A stretch of 64,000 bases of DNA, from positions 248,001-312,000 of the forward strand of contig JADJTW010000002.1 in NCBI GenBank assembly GCA_016710965.1. The letters are read 5' to 3'. A program made the translations under genes and the position numbers. This DNA comes from Flavobacteriales bacterium. Its GTDB lineage: Bacteria > Bacteroidota > Bacteroidia > Flavobacteriales_F > PHOS-HE28. Shown in pieces: positions 33,479-43,700 of this stretch. Numbering within the stretch: the stretch's first letter is position 1; the number at the start of each line of letters is the position of its first letter. Below the pieces are notes generated by a model. It was not told the origin of the DNA and searched no databases. It worked only from the letters and a program-made list of their open reading frames with translations.

Positions 33479-34684
33479 ATGCCGTGCTTACCGCGTATCG
33501 GAGGGATCGTTGTTCTCGCAGCAACTTCCCTGGCTGCCGCACCGACCACTGCCCAGAACTTCACGTTGCTCACGGGCTGGCCGCAAGCCAACGGCATCGT
33601 GCATGCCATGGCGCTGGACGAAGTCAACGGCGTGCTCTATATCGGCGGCGCCTTCAGCCAGGTGGATGGCCAATCACGCGAGCGGCTGGCGGCGATCGAC
33701 ATCGCCACTGGCACACTTACGGCCTGGGCACCCGGAGCGGACAACACAGTACTGGACATCCTCGTGCGTAGTGATTCGGTGATCATCGGCGGTCAATTCA
33801 CCACCGTGAACGGGCAGCCGCGCGCTCATCTGGCGGCCATCGACAGGACCACCGGAACGCTCGGCGCGTGGGCGCCAGCGATGGACGGCAATGTCAATTG
33901 CCTCCTTGCGGATGCCAGCGTGCTCTACGTCGGCGGCGCATTCACCCAGGCGGATGGACAAGTGCGCAACCGCCTCGCCGCCTTCGGTGGTTCGGGCGCG
34001 TTGACCGCGTGGGAACCGAATGCAAGCTCCACGGTGAATGACTTGGAATGGAACGGCGCGAACATCCTTGTCGCCGGGGTCTTCAGCAACATAGGCGGTT
34101 CATCCCGTTTGCGGCTGGCCGAGCTCGATGCTGGCACTGGGCTCGCAACAGCTTGGGTGGCCGACGCCGATGCGACATCGACCGCCGTAATGGCTTCCAA
34201 TGGTCGGCTCTTCACCGGAGGTCTGTTCAGCGCAGTGAACGGGACAGCGCGCAACGGTGCGGCGGAGCTTTCGCCGGTTGACGGCAGCGTACTAAGCTGG
34301 TCGGCGAGCATCACCGGTGGCACGGTGCGCAGCCTCGTTTTGGATGGCAACATCCTCTTCACAGGAGGCTTCTATAACACGGTGAACGGCAACGCGCACG
34401 CGAACCTCGCAGCGCTGGATGCCACCACCGGTGCCTTGCTGAGCGGTTCGCCGGAGGCCAGTTCCACCATCAATCGGATGATCGCGCACGACGGCAGGCT
34501 ATACGCTGCCGGTGCGTTCACAGCGGTGAATGGCGGTGCGCGTGACCGCTTCGCCGTATGGAGCTACTGCACCGAACAAGCGTGGTACGCCGATGCCGAT
34601 GAGGACGGCGGGCGACAACGGCGCCATGGTGATGGCCTGCACTGCGCCACCCGGCCACGTGGCCGACAACACCGATTGCGATGA
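33479..34684 (+). CDS. Secreted propeller-repeat protein, 5' fragment (frameshifted)
   Basis: The first part of a secreted protein with a signal peptide (MPCLPRIGGIVVLAATSLAAA). About seven repeats of some 50 residues follow, with the pattern (Y/I)IGG-x-F-x-x-(V/A)-(N/D)-G-x-x-R-x-x-L-A-A-x-D-x-x-T-G-x-L; this recalls delta-60 or beta-propeller repeats. Sense ends near 34605, after WYADADEDG, where the frame shifts; the remaining codons to 34684 are out of frame. The reading continues in frame 3 to about 34755 (DNGAMVMACTAPPGHVADNTD) and then in the frame of the next entry. The three pieces together form one gene of about 2.2 kb. Both breaks lie in short G/C runs, so consensus errors are likely. 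Confidence 0.75.
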   Translation: MPCLPRIGGIVVLAATSLAAAPTTAQNFTLLTGWPQANGIVHAMALDEVNGVLYIGGAFSQVDGQSRERLAAIDIATGTLTAWAPGADNTVLDILVRSDSVIIGGQFTTVNGQPRAHLAAIDRTTGTLGAWAPAMDGNVNCLLADASVLYVGGAFTQADGQVRNRLAAFGGSGALTAWEPNASSTVNDLEWNGANILVAGVFSNIGGSSRLRLAELDAGTGLATAWVADADATSTAVMASNGRLFTGGLFSAVNGTARNGAAELSPVDGSVLSWSASITGGTVRSLVLDGNILFTGGFYNTVNGNAHANLAALDATTGALLSGSPEASSTINRMIAHDGRLYAAGAFTAVNGGARDRFAVWSYCTEQAWYADADEDGGRQRRHGDGLHCATRPRGRQHRLR

Positions 34685-35709
34685 CAACGACGACGCCATC
34701 GGCGCAGCCACCACCTGGTACATTGACGCGGACGGTGATGAGTACGGCGACCCCCTTCAGCCCTGTTGTAGCCTGCGTGCAACCGCCGGGCACGGCCGAA
34801 GAACCGACCGATTGCGATGATGATGACGATGCGATCTTCCCAACGGCCGATTGCGATGATGGCGACCCGTACACCGTGGTGGACCAACGACAGGCCTACC
34901 CCGGGTGCGGCTGCCAGGGCCGACAGGTGGTGGTGGCAGCCACCGTTCTGCTCGAAGGAGCCTATGACCCGGCGAGCGGGCTCATGCGCGATGATCTGAG
35001 AGCGGCCGGGCTATTGCCGCTCACTGAACCCTATACCGGTTTGGGATTCACTGTTGCCGACAACATCGAGTTTCCTTCCATTGCCGGCGGCGATACCACC
35101 ACCGCTGCGGTGCTGGACGTCACCGGTCCCGATGCCATCGTTGACTGGGTGGTGCTGGAACTGAGGTCGCCCGAGACCCAGGACGCTGTGCAGAAGAGCA
35201 CGCGCTTCGTTCTTCTTCAACGCGACGGTGATATTGTGGAGCCCGATGGTGTGTCACCCGTGCGGTTCCCCATCCCGTGGGCGTTCTACCGCCTTTCGGT
35301 GCTGCACCGGAACCACATGGGCATACTCGAAGCGTGGGGCGAACTCCTGAATGGATCCTACTACGAGGATGAAACACGAGACTTCACCTCCGCTGCATTC
35401 AGCATCGAGGGGGCGGCACCACGCACGCAAGCCGGTTCGCTCATGCTCTTGCGAGCTGGCGACACCTCCTTCAACGATGAGGTGATCTATGTGGGCTCAT
35501 CGAACGATCGCGACCCGATACTCTCGTACATCGGCGGGAATGTGCCAACCAATGTCGTGGAGGGCGTCTACAGCACCTTCGACACGAACCTGGATGGGAT
35601 AGTGAAGTACACGGGGCAGGGGAATGATCGGGATTTCATCCTGCAGACGATCGGCGGAACAGTGCCTACGGCCATCAGGCCGCATGTGTACCGGTTCCCT
35701 ACCTATTAG
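34681..35709 (+). CDS. Secreted propeller-repeat protein, 3' fragment (frameshifted)
   Basis: The last part of the gene that begins at 33479. Sense coding starts near 34755, where a run of five Cs needs to be four to join GDEYGDP with FSPVVACVQPPGTAEE. First comes the end of an Asp-rich D-x-D-x-D calcium-binding-like stretch (EEPTDCDDDDDAIF); then a C-terminal module of about 270 residues found at the end of many secreted Bacteroidota proteins: LEGAYDPASGLMRDDLRAAG, AIVDWVVLELRS, a repeated (Y/V)-x-(N/G)-x-N-D-R-D-(P/F)-I-L pair. It has no classic type A or B sorting domain; it may be exported by other means. Confidence 0.7.
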   Translation: MTTTTPSAQPPPGTLTRTVMSTATPFSPVVACVQPPGTAEEPTDCDDDDDAIFPTADCDDGDPYTVVDQRQAYPGCGCQGRQVVVAATVLLEGAYDPASGLMRDDLRAAGLLPLTEPYTGLGFTVADNIEFPSIAGGDTTTAAVLDVTGPDAIVDWVVLELRSPETQDAVQKSTRFVLLQRDGDIVEPDGVSPVRFPIPWAFYRLSVLHRNHMGILEAWGELLNGSYYEDETRDFTSAAFSIEGAAPRTQAGSLMLLRAGDTSFNDEVIYVGSSNDRDPILSYIGGNVPTNVVEGVYSTFDTNLDGIVKYTGQGNDRDFILQTIGGTVPTAIRPHVYRFPTY

Positions 35710-35760
35710 AACCGACCAGCGAATCGGAACCAAAGGTCCTCGCCACCGTAAATAGGGGCG

Positions 35761-37311
35761 ATGCGCCCCCTTCACATCACGATGATCGCTGTGCTAGCAC
35801 CTGCGGCGATGCTCTGCGCCCAGGGTGTTGCAACCTCGGTCGGCTTCGGCAACAACGGATTGGTCGTGCTCAATAGCACAACAACGCCGCCAGACGTCAA
35901 TATCTACGATACCGATGCCATGCCCGATGGAGGCTTCCTCTTTTCAGGCCAGTTCATCCAGAACGGCCAAAGCCGATTCCTGGCCTGCCGTTACGATGCC
36001 AACGGCCAGCCATGCACGAACTATGGAACCAACGGGCGATTCATGAGCCCGGAATCCCTTGGTTCGTTGAATGGCCGCCTGGCCGCATTGGCCCCCGATG
36101 GAAGCGTTGCTATGGTCGGCGCCTTCAACTATAACGGGATCAACGAGCTCACGTTCATGCGCATCCTTCCCGATGGCCAGTTGGATGAGTTGTTCGGCGA
36201 CCAAGGGTTGACGAGGATCTCATGCAACATGTTCATCCTGCCGGGCGATATGCAGATCGCTTCCGACAATTCCATCTACCTGTCCGGTAGAGTAGGGACC
36301 ACAGCGTTCGCCATGCATATCCTGGCCGATGGATCACTGGATACGGACTTCGGTGACGAAGGGCTGGCGTTGATCATAAGCCCTGCGGGGCATGGCTTGA
36401 CCGGAAGCAACTTGAGGATCTCACCCAACGGGTACCTGGTCATCGCCAGTCCGTACTACGAGGATTACGTAGAGGCGGGCTACGTAGCAGCGCTTGACCT
36501 GAGCGGTGCGCCCGTGCCCTGGTTCGGCAATAATGGATACCTCACCCTCGATCTTTACCCGACCGGCAGTGAAGTGTGGAATGAATTGGCCTTTATGGAC
36601 GATGGGGACTTGCTCTTGACAGGCAGCCTGTCCGGCACTGGTTTGACCACTCGCATCCTCGTGCTGTCCTTGCTTGCTGATGGCAGCCCCGATCCGTCCT
36701 TCGGCACGAATGGCCTTGCCGAAGTACTGCCCCCAACCAATGTGCGGCGCAGCATTCCCTCGATCTACAAGCTCGCAAACGGGCAGATACTGCTCACCGG
36801 CCTGCAGAACACCAACGGCAATTACCCCAGAGTGTATCTCACACGGCTCACCAGCACAGGGACCATCGATGCGGCCTTCGGTACCGATGGCACGTTCGTG
36901 AGCGCTCCGCCGCAGTACTCGATCATTACGCAGAACATGGGCGCTCGACTGGCCGATGGTCGTTTCATCGTGGCCGGTTACGGCAGTCATGCGAACGACA
37001 TTGGATACGGCGCCATGGCGTACGAGGTGGAGGAGATCACCACCGCATTGCCTGGTGCAACGCTGGAGGTGCTAGGACCGCGCGTATTCCCCAATCCCAC
37101 GAGCGGCGCGATCACCATGGCCGACTGGGGATTGCCTGCTGGCTCGCGGATCGAACTGCGCGCCACTGACGGCAGCTTGAAGCAGATGTGGACCACCACG
37201 AATGCCGCATCAACGCAGGTGACCATCGACGGCCATTTGGCCAACGGCGCCTATTCCATCAGCGCTGAAGGGGCCCATGCTCCGAGGGCGACGGTCGTTC
37301 TGGCGCGCTGA
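35761..37311 (+). CDS. Delta-60 repeat protein with T9SS type A sorting domain
   Basis: A 516-residue secreted protein with a signal peptide (IAVLAPAAMLCAQ). The body has about seven delta-60-type repeats of 50-55 residues (pattern x-L-x-x-D-G-x-x-D-x-x-F-G-x-x-G, for instance DGSLDTDFGDEGL and DGSPDPSFGTNGL). The last 75 residues form a type A sorting domain starting at VFPNPTSGAI and ending in GAYSISAEGAHAPRATVVLAR. Its stop codon shares the palindrome TGATCA with the stop of the convergent gene. It is likely a surface or secreted protein; no enzymatic motif is seen. Confidence 0.88.
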   Translation: MRPLHITMIAVLAPAAMLCAQGVATSVGFGNNGLVVLNSTTTPPDVNIYDTDAMPDGGFLFSGQFIQNGQSRFLACRYDANGQPCTNYGTNGRFMSPESLGSLNGRLAALAPDGSVAMVGAFNYNGINELTFMRILPDGQLDELFGDQGLTRISCNMFILPGDMQIASDNSIYLSGRVGTTAFAMHILADGSLDTDFGDEGLALIISPAGHGLTGSNLRISPNGYLVIASPYYEDYVEAGYVAALDLSGAPVPWFGNNGYLTLDLYPTGSEVWNELAFMDDGDLLLTGSLSGTGLTTRILVLSLLADGSPDPSFGTNGLAEVLPPTNVRRSIPSIYKLANGQILLTGLQNTNGNYPRVYLTRLTSTGTIDAAFGTDGTFVSAPPQYSIITQNMGARLADGRFIVAGYGSHANDIGYGAMAYEVEEITTALPGATLEVLGPRVFPNPTSGAITMADWGLPAGSRIELRATDGSLKQMWTTTNAASTQVTIDGHLANGAYSISAEGAHAPRATVVLAR

Positions 37312-37572
37312 TCATCGCCTTTCTTCGGGAGCGGCTTTCGGATCCATCATTGGCGGCTCCTTCGCGTGCTCGCTGATGAACCATGCGAGCAGTACGATCA
37401 ACAGCAGTACGATGAACGACTTGGGATCCTTGTACAGTGGCTTGCGGTGCAACGCCGAGCGTGCGCGCTGGTAGTTGTACAGCAGCTTTCCCTGATCGCG
37501 ATAGCGCAGCAATTCAGCATCGGAGGGCTCCTTGCCACGACCTTCGGGCGTTATGCGGTATTGGTGTTTCAT
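37312..37572 (-). CDS. Small membrane protein encoded after the sigma factor
   Basis: An 86-residue protein with a charged N-terminal half (RITPEGRGKEPSDAELLRYRDQGKLLYNYQRARS) and one membrane helix (about 51-66, FIVLLLIVLLAWFI). It overlaps the sigma-factor stop by four bases (ATGA), the arrangement often seen for anti-sigma factors. It is much too short to be a normal anti-sigma factor and lacks the cysteine-zinc motif, but a role in controlling the sigma factor is possible. No family is recognised. Confidence 0.65.
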   Translation of the reverse strand: MKHQYRITPEGRGKEPSDAELLRYRDQGKLLYNYQRARSALHRKPLYKDPKSFIVLLLIVLLAWFISEHAKEPPMMDPKAAPEERR

Positions 37573-38159
37573 GCCCTTGGTGCAAGGTAGGTGCGCAACG
37601 TGGCGAGCACTCTGTGGGTGCGCATCTTGGCAGCGTCCTCGCTGGTGCCGAGCAACTGGCCCATTTCCGCGAAGCTCATCCCGTCCATGTAGCGCAAGTG
37701 GATCAGCTGCGCACGTTCTTCATCCAGCTTCGCCATGGCGCTGGCCAGGCGTCGCATCTCATCATCTTCCATGGGCAGTCCTATCTCCTCGCTGAGGCCG
37801 GCCACCTGCCGATAGCTAAGATCGATGAGCACTTCCTTGCGCTTGCGCCAGTGCATGCGCAATTCGTTCAGCGCGATACGGTAGAGCCAGGCCCTGAAGG
37901 GCAGTCCGCGATGCTGGTATTTGGGCAGCGCCAGCATGGCCTTCACGAACGTGTCTTGCGCGAGATCATTCACTGTCGGACGGTCGGGGCAGCGGCGCAA
38001 GAGGAAGCGGAAGACATCGGCGAAATAGCGCTCGTACAATACGGTGAAGCGCCGCGGGTCGGCTACAGCTGCCTGGATTTCAGCCCCTTCCTGTTCCGTT
38101 GTGTCCGCCACTATGCTAAGGAATGACCTCGAAGCCAATTGGTAACGCGCATCGCACAT
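37569..38159 (-). CDS. RNA polymerase sigma factor, ECF family
   Basis: A 196-residue sigma-70 family member. Region 2 is seen as RRFTVLYERYFADVFRFLL and DLAQDTFVKAM (the conserved DLxQxxF), followed by PFRAWLYRIALNELRMHWRKRK. Region 4 is RLASAMAKLDEERAQLIHLRYMDGMSFAEMGQLLGTSEDAAKMRTHRVLATL. The protein is divergent from the giant surface-protein gene, separated by 122 bases, so it could control it; this is inference. The N-terminal 20 residues are uncertain, and the start could be the downstream GTG. Confidence 0.9.
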   Translation of the reverse strand: MCDARYQLASRSFLSIVADTTEQEGAEIQAAVADPRRFTVLYERYFADVFRFLLRRCPDRPTVNDLAQDTFVKAMLALPKYQHRGLPFRAWLYRIALNELRMHWRKRKEVLIDLSYRQVAGLSEEIGLPMEDDEMRRLASAMAKLDEERAQLIHLRYMDGMSFAEMGQLLGTSEDAAKMRTHRVLATLRTYLAPRA

Positions 38160-38214
38160 GAAATACGATGATCATCCGATGATCCATCGATCCCAGAGGT
38201 CGATCGGTCGGTAA

Positions 38215-38228
38215 CCAACGATGGTTGG
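38215..38228. promoter_or_regulatory. Palindrome in the sigma factor/giant gene divergent region
   Basis: Inverted repeat CCAAC-GATG-GTTGG about halfway between the two divergent genes. It may be a binding site; no regulator can be named. Confidence 0.3.
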
Positions 38229-38233
38229 CCGCC

Positions 38234-38241
38234 TAACCTTC
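38234..38241 (+). promoter_or_regulatory. Promoter -7 box of the giant secreted protein gene (TAACCTTC)
   Basis: Recurrent TA-N2-TT element 48 bases ahead of the first possible start (TTG at 38282) and 72 bases ahead of the in-frame GTG at 38306. No clear -33 TTG was found. Confidence 0.35.
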
Positions 38242-38281
38242 CACAACCGTCGCCGTATCAAGCCCGCTCATTCTCTGGACT

Positions 38282-40708
38282 TTGATACCATCCAACCTTC
38301 AATCGGTGCAAATCCGGCGTTCGGCACGCTGGTTCTTGCTGTGCTTGCTGGTGCTGGCCTCATGCCACTGCCAGGTGTTCGCACAGGGCCATAGCTGGTC
38401 CTGGTCGTACGGCATTTCATCCAATTCCCCGGAACGGTTCCGTGAAGTGGCCGTGGACCGCAGCTCCGGCGATGTGTACGCCATCGGCGATGCGGACAAC
38501 AGTGGGGCGGTGATCACCGCGATGAACTTGGTGAACAGCAACCAGGCGATCCTGATGAAGCACAACGATCAGGGCGTGCTGCTATGGATGGCGCCCGTCG
38601 GGGGCAACGATGTAGAGACCGGCGAAGGCGTGGTGGTGGGGGATGACGGCACCGTTTATATCACGGGCACGTTTCGAAGCACTTGCCAGTTCTACAACGC
38701 CGGTGGATCCGCTTCGGTGGGTTCGCTCGTCTCGGCCGGCAACAACGACATCTATGTGGCGGCCTACAGCACGAACGGAATATTCCAGTGGGCGCGCAGA
38801 ATCGGCAACGGGAATGACGAGTTGTATCCGCATGTCGCCGTGGACGCCGCCGGCCTTTGGGTCTTCGCGAGCTTCCGTGGGAACCTCACCGTAGGCCCGT
38901 ACGCCAGTTCGGCGTCGTTGTCATCGGGTACGTACGACTTGTGCCTGGTGCGCTATGACCTTTCAGGCAACGTCTCCAACATGATCACCGGTGGCAGCGT
39001 GCTGGACGACATCAGCGCGAACCTTGCTGGCGACGGAACTCGCATCTACGCTGCCTTGGTGAGCGGACAATCCCTTTTCCGCTGGTATACCAACACGGGC
39101 GCGCTGCAAGGGAATTCCACCAGTGGCAGTCAGAACGACCACCATTTCGCCGCCTTCGATCAGAACGGAACGCTGCAATGGACGCGTTACATCAGCGACC
39201 CCAGCAATTCCATCGTCGGCTACCCGAACATCACCGTCGGTTGTGAAGGCGTGTACGTGGCCGGTGCTCTTAGCCCTGGAAGTGCATTCCAAGGAGGAGC
39301 CGCATCAGCGGGCTCGGTAGGCACGAATACGTTTTACGCAGGCCAGTTGCGTGCCAGTACCGGCGTAGTGCTTTGGAGCCAATGGGGCACCACCAGCACG
39401 GCCAACGGCACCTTCGCTGCGCGCGACATAACGGTAGGCCGTGATGGGCTCGTGCATATCGTGGGCACATACGGCGGATCCATCTCCTTCAGCACGCAAT
39501 CCGCCGTTTCCACCGATTCCGAGGATCTCTTCCTGATGACGCTGCGGCCCACGGGCCAATTGCGCGCGTGGGATGCCATCAATGGACCCGATGCGCAATA
39601 CGCATCAGGTGTTGCAGCCGATGGCTTCGGTGGCGTGGTCATCTGCGGCAGCTTCCGCACCGGCCTGGCAGTGCCCTCCTTCCCGCTCGCGGGTCCGAAC
39701 AATGAGAACGCCTTCCTGTCCTATGCGCTGCTCGGTGGCCGCGCACCCGAGATCCGCGACGGATCCCGGTTCAACGCACCTGCAGCGGTATGCGACAACT
39801 CGGGGCCCATCGACCTTGCTACCTGGATGGTCCCGCTCACCAGCGGCAACGCTGCGGCTCTTGTTTCATCCGTGGCTGTGGCCAACCCCGCGAATGCACT
39901 GGGCCCAAGGGACAACAACAAAGCCGTGCTCAACGGTGGCACTGGCACGATGGTGCTGGATATGGCGAACACGGTCCCTGCGAACGAGGTGATCGTGATG
40001 CGTTGGAACATGGGCAGCATGGCCAGCGCCACACCTACCCTATCGGCGTTCACATCTTCCGACAACGCCACATGGGTGCCTGTTGGAAGCGTGTACAGCA
40101 CGACCAGCACATCGGGCATCTACTCGGTCATCGCGCTCGCGAACCCCGCTCGGTACCTCCGGATACAAGCCACCACGGCTGGCGGCACAGCCGAGATCGA
40201 CGCCTTCTACTACTCTTTCGGTACCGTGAGCGGGGGCACCTGGACCGGCACCGGTGTCAGCGGGAGCACCTTCAACCCGAGCGGGCTAAGCGGCAGCGTG
40301 AACATCACGTACACCGTAGGCACCTCACCATGCGAAGACATCACCACCAAGGCGGTGATCGTGAGTGCTCCGCCGCAGCCGGGTTCCATCGCCGTGGTGC
40401 CTGCGGGCATGCAGTGCCCTGGCAATAATTCCGGCACGGTCACACTAACCGGTTACGTCGGCAATATCGGGCTGGGAAAGTCTCCACCGACGGCACGTGC
40501 TCGAACTCCCTCCCAACGTCTCCTCGCCAGACCCTTGTTGCGTACCACGGCGCAACACCGCCGTGAGCCTCCTGACACCTGCAGGTGCGGTCACTGGAGG
40601 AAGCATCAGTGCATCGGCCCTGGCGGATCGTCTCATCGGGTTGCGCTCGGCGGTAGCCTCGTCCATGGAGGAAGCCGATCACGCGTGGCACTAGCCTTCA
40701 GCGTATGA
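38282..40708 (+). CDS. Giant T9SS protein, N-terminal fragment
   Basis: Signal peptide, then about 450 residues of repeats in which short motifs GNDVETGEGVVVGDDGTVYITG, GNDELYPHVAVDAAGLWVFA and similar recur (SBBP-like seven-blade pattern seen in Bacteroidota secreted proteins). A following module (AAVCDNSGPIDLATWMVPL to AEIDAFYYSF) looks like a discoidin-like carbohydrate-binding fold. Next comes an Ig-like piece (SGGTWTGTGVSGSTFNPSG). Sense ends at about 40470, after GYVGNIG; the final 75 codons are out of frame. The start is a TTG at 38282 or, more simply, the GTG at 38306. Confidence 0.75.
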   Translation: MIPSNLQSVQIRRSARWFLLCLLVLASCHCQVFAQGHSWSWSYGISSNSPERFREVAVDRSSGDVYAIGDADNSGAVITAMNLVNSNQAILMKHNDQGVLLWMAPVGGNDVETGEGVVVGDDGTVYITGTFRSTCQFYNAGGSASVGSLVSAGNNDIYVAAYSTNGIFQWARRIGNGNDELYPHVAVDAAGLWVFASFRGNLTVGPYASSASLSSGTYDLCLVRYDLSGNVSNMITGGSVLDDISANLAGDGTRIYAALVSGQSLFRWYTNTGALQGNSTSGSQNDHHFAAFDQNGTLQWTRYISDPSNSIVGYPNITVGCEGVYVAGALSPGSAFQGGAASAGSVGTNTFYAGQLRASTGVVLWSQWGTTSTANGTFAARDITVGRDGLVHIVGTYGGSISFSTQSAVSTDSEDLFLMTLRPTGQLRAWDAINGPDAQYASGVAADGFGGVVICGSFRTGLAVPSFPLAGPNNENAFLSYALLGGRAPEIRDGSRFNAPAAVCDNSGPIDLATWMVPLTSGNAAALVSSVAVANPANALGPRDNNKAVLNGGTGTMVLDMANTVPANEVIVMRWNMGSMASATPTLSAFTSSDNATWVPVGSVYSTTSTSGIYSVIALANPARYLRIQATTAGGTAEIDAFYYSFGTVSGGTWTGTGVSGSTFNPSGLSGSVNITYTVGTSPCEDITTKAVIVSAPPQPGSIAVVPAGMQCPGNNSGTVTLTGYVGNIGLGKSPPTARARTPSQRLLARPLLRTTAQHRREPPDTCRCGHWRKHQCIGPGGSSHRVALGGSLVHGGSRSRVALAFSV

Positions 40709-40778
40709 CACCACTCCACCCGCCAAGGAACTGGGGTGGCACCATCGCCCCCGGTTCGTCAGCGCCCTGAACATCAGC

Positions 40779-43700
40779 GTGAACGCAGCCTCCAACGCAT
40801 GCAGCGCTACGGTTACCTGGAGCCCGCCGACGATGAGCGACAATTGCGTCGGCGGCAGCATGGCACAGACCGGCGGCCAGGCGCCCGGCAGCGCATTCGC
40901 CGTAGGCACGCACACGATCTCTTACACCGCGCTTGATGCGGCGAACAACGCGGCCACGTGCAGTTTCAGCATCACGGTGTCCGATGCGACGGCACCCGTG
41001 ATCAGCTGCCCGTCCGATATCGCTGTGAACGCTGCTGCCGTTGGCTGCAGTGCCGTTGTCAACTACAACGTGCCGACATTCTCCGACAATTGCGCAGGAG
41101 CCACCATGGTGCGCATCTCCGGCCCTGCGAGCGGTTCGTCGTTCCCGGTCGGAACAACGCTGGTGAGCCACCGAGTGACAGCGGCCAACGGCATGGAGGC
41201 CGAGTGTACATTCTGGGTGACCGTCTTCGATGCTGAAGCGCCCGTTCTGGCCGGATGCGCCGACGTTGCAGCAAATAGTGCCGCAGGCCTTTGCACTGCC
41301 GTGGTGAATTATCCAACACCAACGTCGTCGGACAACTGCGCCAATTGCTCGCCCGCTGCGCCCGTCGGCGCAACGTTCATCGGCACCTACGACGGCCGTA
41401 GCTTCTACCTGAGCGCCAATGCCCTGCCATGGGGTCCTGCCAATTCCGCCGCTATTGCAGACGGCGGCCACCTGGTAGTGGTGGAGAATGCAGCAATGAA
41501 CGCCTGGCTGCGCAATGCGGTGACCACGTCGGCAGGATCGCCGATCCCCTATTGGATCGGCTTGAACGACGCAGGTACAGAAGGCAATTACCGATGGACG
41601 AATGCCATCAGTGCCACTTACCTCAACTGGGGAGCCCCGGCTCCGAACAATGGAGGCCCTACAGGCAATGAGGACTACGTGGAAGTGGGCGGCACCGGAA
41701 GCTGGAATGACCTGGCCAATACCGCCACGCTCCGGTACGTGATCGAGGTAGAATCGCCCTGCATCACACCGGTGCTGGTGACAGGGCAATTGAGCGGCAC
41801 TTCGTTCCCTGTGGGAACCACACCGGTGAAGTACATGAGCACCGATGCCGCTGGTAATAGCAGTACGTGCTCCTTCGATGTCGTGGTGAGCGACGCGCAG
41901 GATCCAATTGTCACCTGCCCAGGTTCCATCCCGCCATCAACACCACGAGCGCATGCCTGGCCTCCATGCCATTGGCTCTCCTTGGTCACGACCACGGACA
42001 ACTGCGGAATCGCCCCGGGCTCGCTCGTACAGAACCCAGCTCCCGGCGCGAGCGTGGGTGGAACCTTCACCGTCACCTTCACTGTCACCGATGTGAACGG
42101 ACGTACCGGCAATTGCTCAATCATCGCTTCAGTAACCGACAACGTTCCACCCGCCTTCCTCACCTGCCCTTCGAACAAGGTGCGGAACGATAGCGATGGC
42201 GACTGCGCTGAGAACGTCTCATGGGCAACACCCACCACCAGCGATAACTGCAGCGCGGTGTCCCTGGTGCGAACCGGTCCCGCCAGCAACTCAGCGTTCC
42301 CCATCGGCACAACCACGATCACGTATACGGCTACTGATGCTTCGGGCAACAGCAGCATCTGCTCCTTCACGGTCACTGTGAACGACAATGCGGCGCCGAG
42401 CGTGAGCTGCCCCCTCTATGACTACTACCCCATCTACCTGAACGGCTCCTGCAACCTGCCCTTCCCCGATATGCGCGATTCGATCAGCGTAAGCGATTGC
42501 AGCGCATGGACGAACGTCATGGATCCGCCAGCCGGATATGTGTTCACGCGTGACACTACTTTCTTCATGACCATGGACATCGATGACGTCCACGGCCATC
42601 ATGTCGACAACGACCACTGGATCCACATCGTGGACGATACGCCGCCCGCCTTCACACCCCAGCCGGACGTCATCCTCGCAATGGATGGAACAGGGAATAT
42701 CACCATCCCCGATCTCCTTCCCAACTACGCCGGAGCCACGGATTGCACCACGCCCATCACCAAGTCGCAGGACGTCGCACCTGGAACTCAAGCAAGCGTG
42801 CCCACGCTCGTGAAGATCTTCCTGGTCGATGCCGTGAACAACAGCTCGATCGATAGCGTGATGGTGATCCCCTTCGACAACATGCCACCGGTGCTCACCT
42901 GCCCTGCGGATATTACCATAAGCGCATCACCTGGAGCCTGCAACGCCGCAGTGAGCTTCACAGCGACCGCAACCGACAACACTGGCGCAGCCCCTGCGGT
43001 CACTTACTCACCTTCCTCCGGAAGTGCCTTCGGCCTCGGCACAACCACGGTCACGGTCACGGCGCAGGATGCTGCGCTGAATCAATCAACATGCACGTTC
43101 ACGGTCACGGTGAGTCCGGCAGTAGTCGATATCGCGTATCCGGTGGCGACCGTCTGCAATAGCTCTGCATCGATCCTTCCGAGCACCGTGATCCCTGCGA
43201 TCAGTGGTGGAGGCGTATTCTCCGACGCCAGCCAGAGCAGCCCATCGACGATCGATCCCGTGACGGGAGAATTCAACCCGGCCGTTGCGGCGCCGGGCTT
43301 GCACACCATCCAATACGTCTTCACCGGAGCATGCACGAGCCAGGATGTGTTCACGATCGATGTGGTCGACGCTCCCAATGCAGGAAGCAATGGATCGCTC
43401 GCAACATGCTCGAACGGCCCCGTGCAAAGCCTCTTCGCTCAGCTCGGTGGTTCACCATCAGCAGTTGGAACCTGGAGCGGTCCCAGTACGGTGACTGCGG
43501 GGAACCACGACCCCGCCACCATGGATCCAGGAGTGTACATCTATACCGTCGCTGGATCGGCCCCCTGTCCGGACGCGACCGCCACAGTCACCGTCTCTGA
43601 AGTCGCCGCGCCGAGCGCAGGTACGAATGGGACCTTGACGGTGTGCAGCAACAGCTCCAACCAAAGCCTGTTAGCCTTCCTCGGAGGCTTCCCGGCAAGC

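Noticed and set aside
34681..35709. A separate gene starting at ATG 34681
   Set aside because: The first 25 codons are out of frame relative to the Asp-rich repeat; the sense part continues from the gene at 33479 after two small indels.
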